In this document: positions 4,847 through 5,048 of the stretch, piece after piece
Layout: each line of letters opens with the position of its first letter
How positions within the stretch are numbered: position 1 is the stretch's first letter
NCBI GenBank assembly: GCA_946623485.1
Contig: CAMORF010000189.1
Location: 1-5,048, forward strand
DNA from: an uncultured Clostridia bacterium
Lineage (GTDB): Bacteria; Bacillota; Clostridia; Lachnospirales; Lachnospiraceae
DNA: 5,048 nt
Direction of reading: 5' to 3'
Notes under the pieces: generated by a model
Databases searched by the model: none
What the model saw: only the letters and a program-made list of their open reading frames with translations
Told to the model about the DNA's origin: nothing
Translations under genes and position numbers: made by a program

Positions 4847-4880
4847 AGGAATCGCTTCGGCGGTTCCTCTTGTTTTCTTA
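4847..4880 (+). terminator. Rho-independent terminator with UUCG tetraloop
   Basis: A 9-bp stem, AGGAATCGC with GCGGTTCCT (one T-G wobble), encloses TTCG and is followed by the T-rich CTTGTTTTCTTA. It lies 51 nt after the stop of the secreted-protein gene. Confidence 0.85.
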
Positions 4881-4884
4881 GCTT

Positions 4885-5043
4885 AGGATCTGTTACAAAA
4901 TAACTTGTACATCTTGCTTGTCTTTTCATCCGATAGCACAGCTCAAAAATCAATCACATAGCCCGCTATGCTCATGATTTTTGAGCTGCACTCTCGAATG
5001 AAAATCCTGCGCAATCTGCACAATTTATTTTGTAACAGCTCCT
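4885..5043. mobile_element. 159-bp palindromic MITE-like element
   Basis: Nearly the whole segment is one imperfect inverted repeat centred at about 4964. The outer arms share a 14-bp perfect match (CTGTTACAAAATAA at 4890-4903 with its complement at 5025-5038). An inner 14-bp perfect match (CAGCTCAAAAATCA, 4939-4952, with 4975-4988) follows, and the centre is CATAGC-CC-GCTATG. It is more AT-rich than the neighbouring genes and codes for nothing. TTA flanks both sides (4883-4885 and 5043-5045), a possible short target duplication. These are features of a non-autonomous mobile element, whose parent transposon is not visible here. Copies elsewhere in the genome would decide. Confidence 0.65.
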
Positions 5044-5048
5044 TACAA

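Overview
The window looks like chromosomal DNA from a moderately GC-rich Clostridia species, most likely Lachnospiraceae-like. The reasons are the clostridial-style NifS and IscU-type NifU pair, an Rrf2 regulator with a cysteine cluster, strong AGGAGG-type ribosome binding sites, and all genes lying on one strand with short leaders. The lineage is inferred from protein style only.

Layout. Positions 1-53 probably hold the last codons of an upstream gene, closed by a strong hairpin (62-88). Positions 91-358 have no gene I can support. A TTGACA -35 element (359-364) and a perfect 8-bp inverted repeat (392-414) resembling an IscR/Rrf2 operator precede a sulfur gene cluster. It runs nifS (cysteine desulfurase, 465-1655), nifU (Fe-S scaffold, 1712-2140), an Rrf2-family IscR/CymR-like regulator (2358-2792) and cysK (O-acetylserine sulfhydrylase, start corrected to 2886, ending 3824). 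These genes form a closed circuit: CysK makes cysteine, NifS takes its sulfur, NifU assembles the cluster, and the regulator probably senses cluster or cysteine status and acts at the operator in front of nifS.

Two unusual intergenic regions stand out. Between nifU and the regulator (2108-2333), a repeat array is built from the 3' end of nifU itself: three 34-bp copies, then degenerate copies, then a 9-bp expansion coding (E/D)DT, each ending in TAA in the matching frame. After cysK (3853-3974), four GC hairpins recur every 33-34 nt; their stems differ by compensatory changes while the linkers stay similar. The last one is a credible terminator.

Next comes a promoter-like TATAAT (4025-4030) below a 16-bp direct repeat (3979-4010), then a secreted 221-residue protein (4130-4795). 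It has two internal repeats, each with a cystatin-like QxVxG motif followed by a Y-x-F-L-C segment. It ends at a UUCG-loop terminator (4847-4880). The window closes with a 159-bp near-perfect palindrome (4885-5043) that looks like a complete MITE-type element flanked by TTA.
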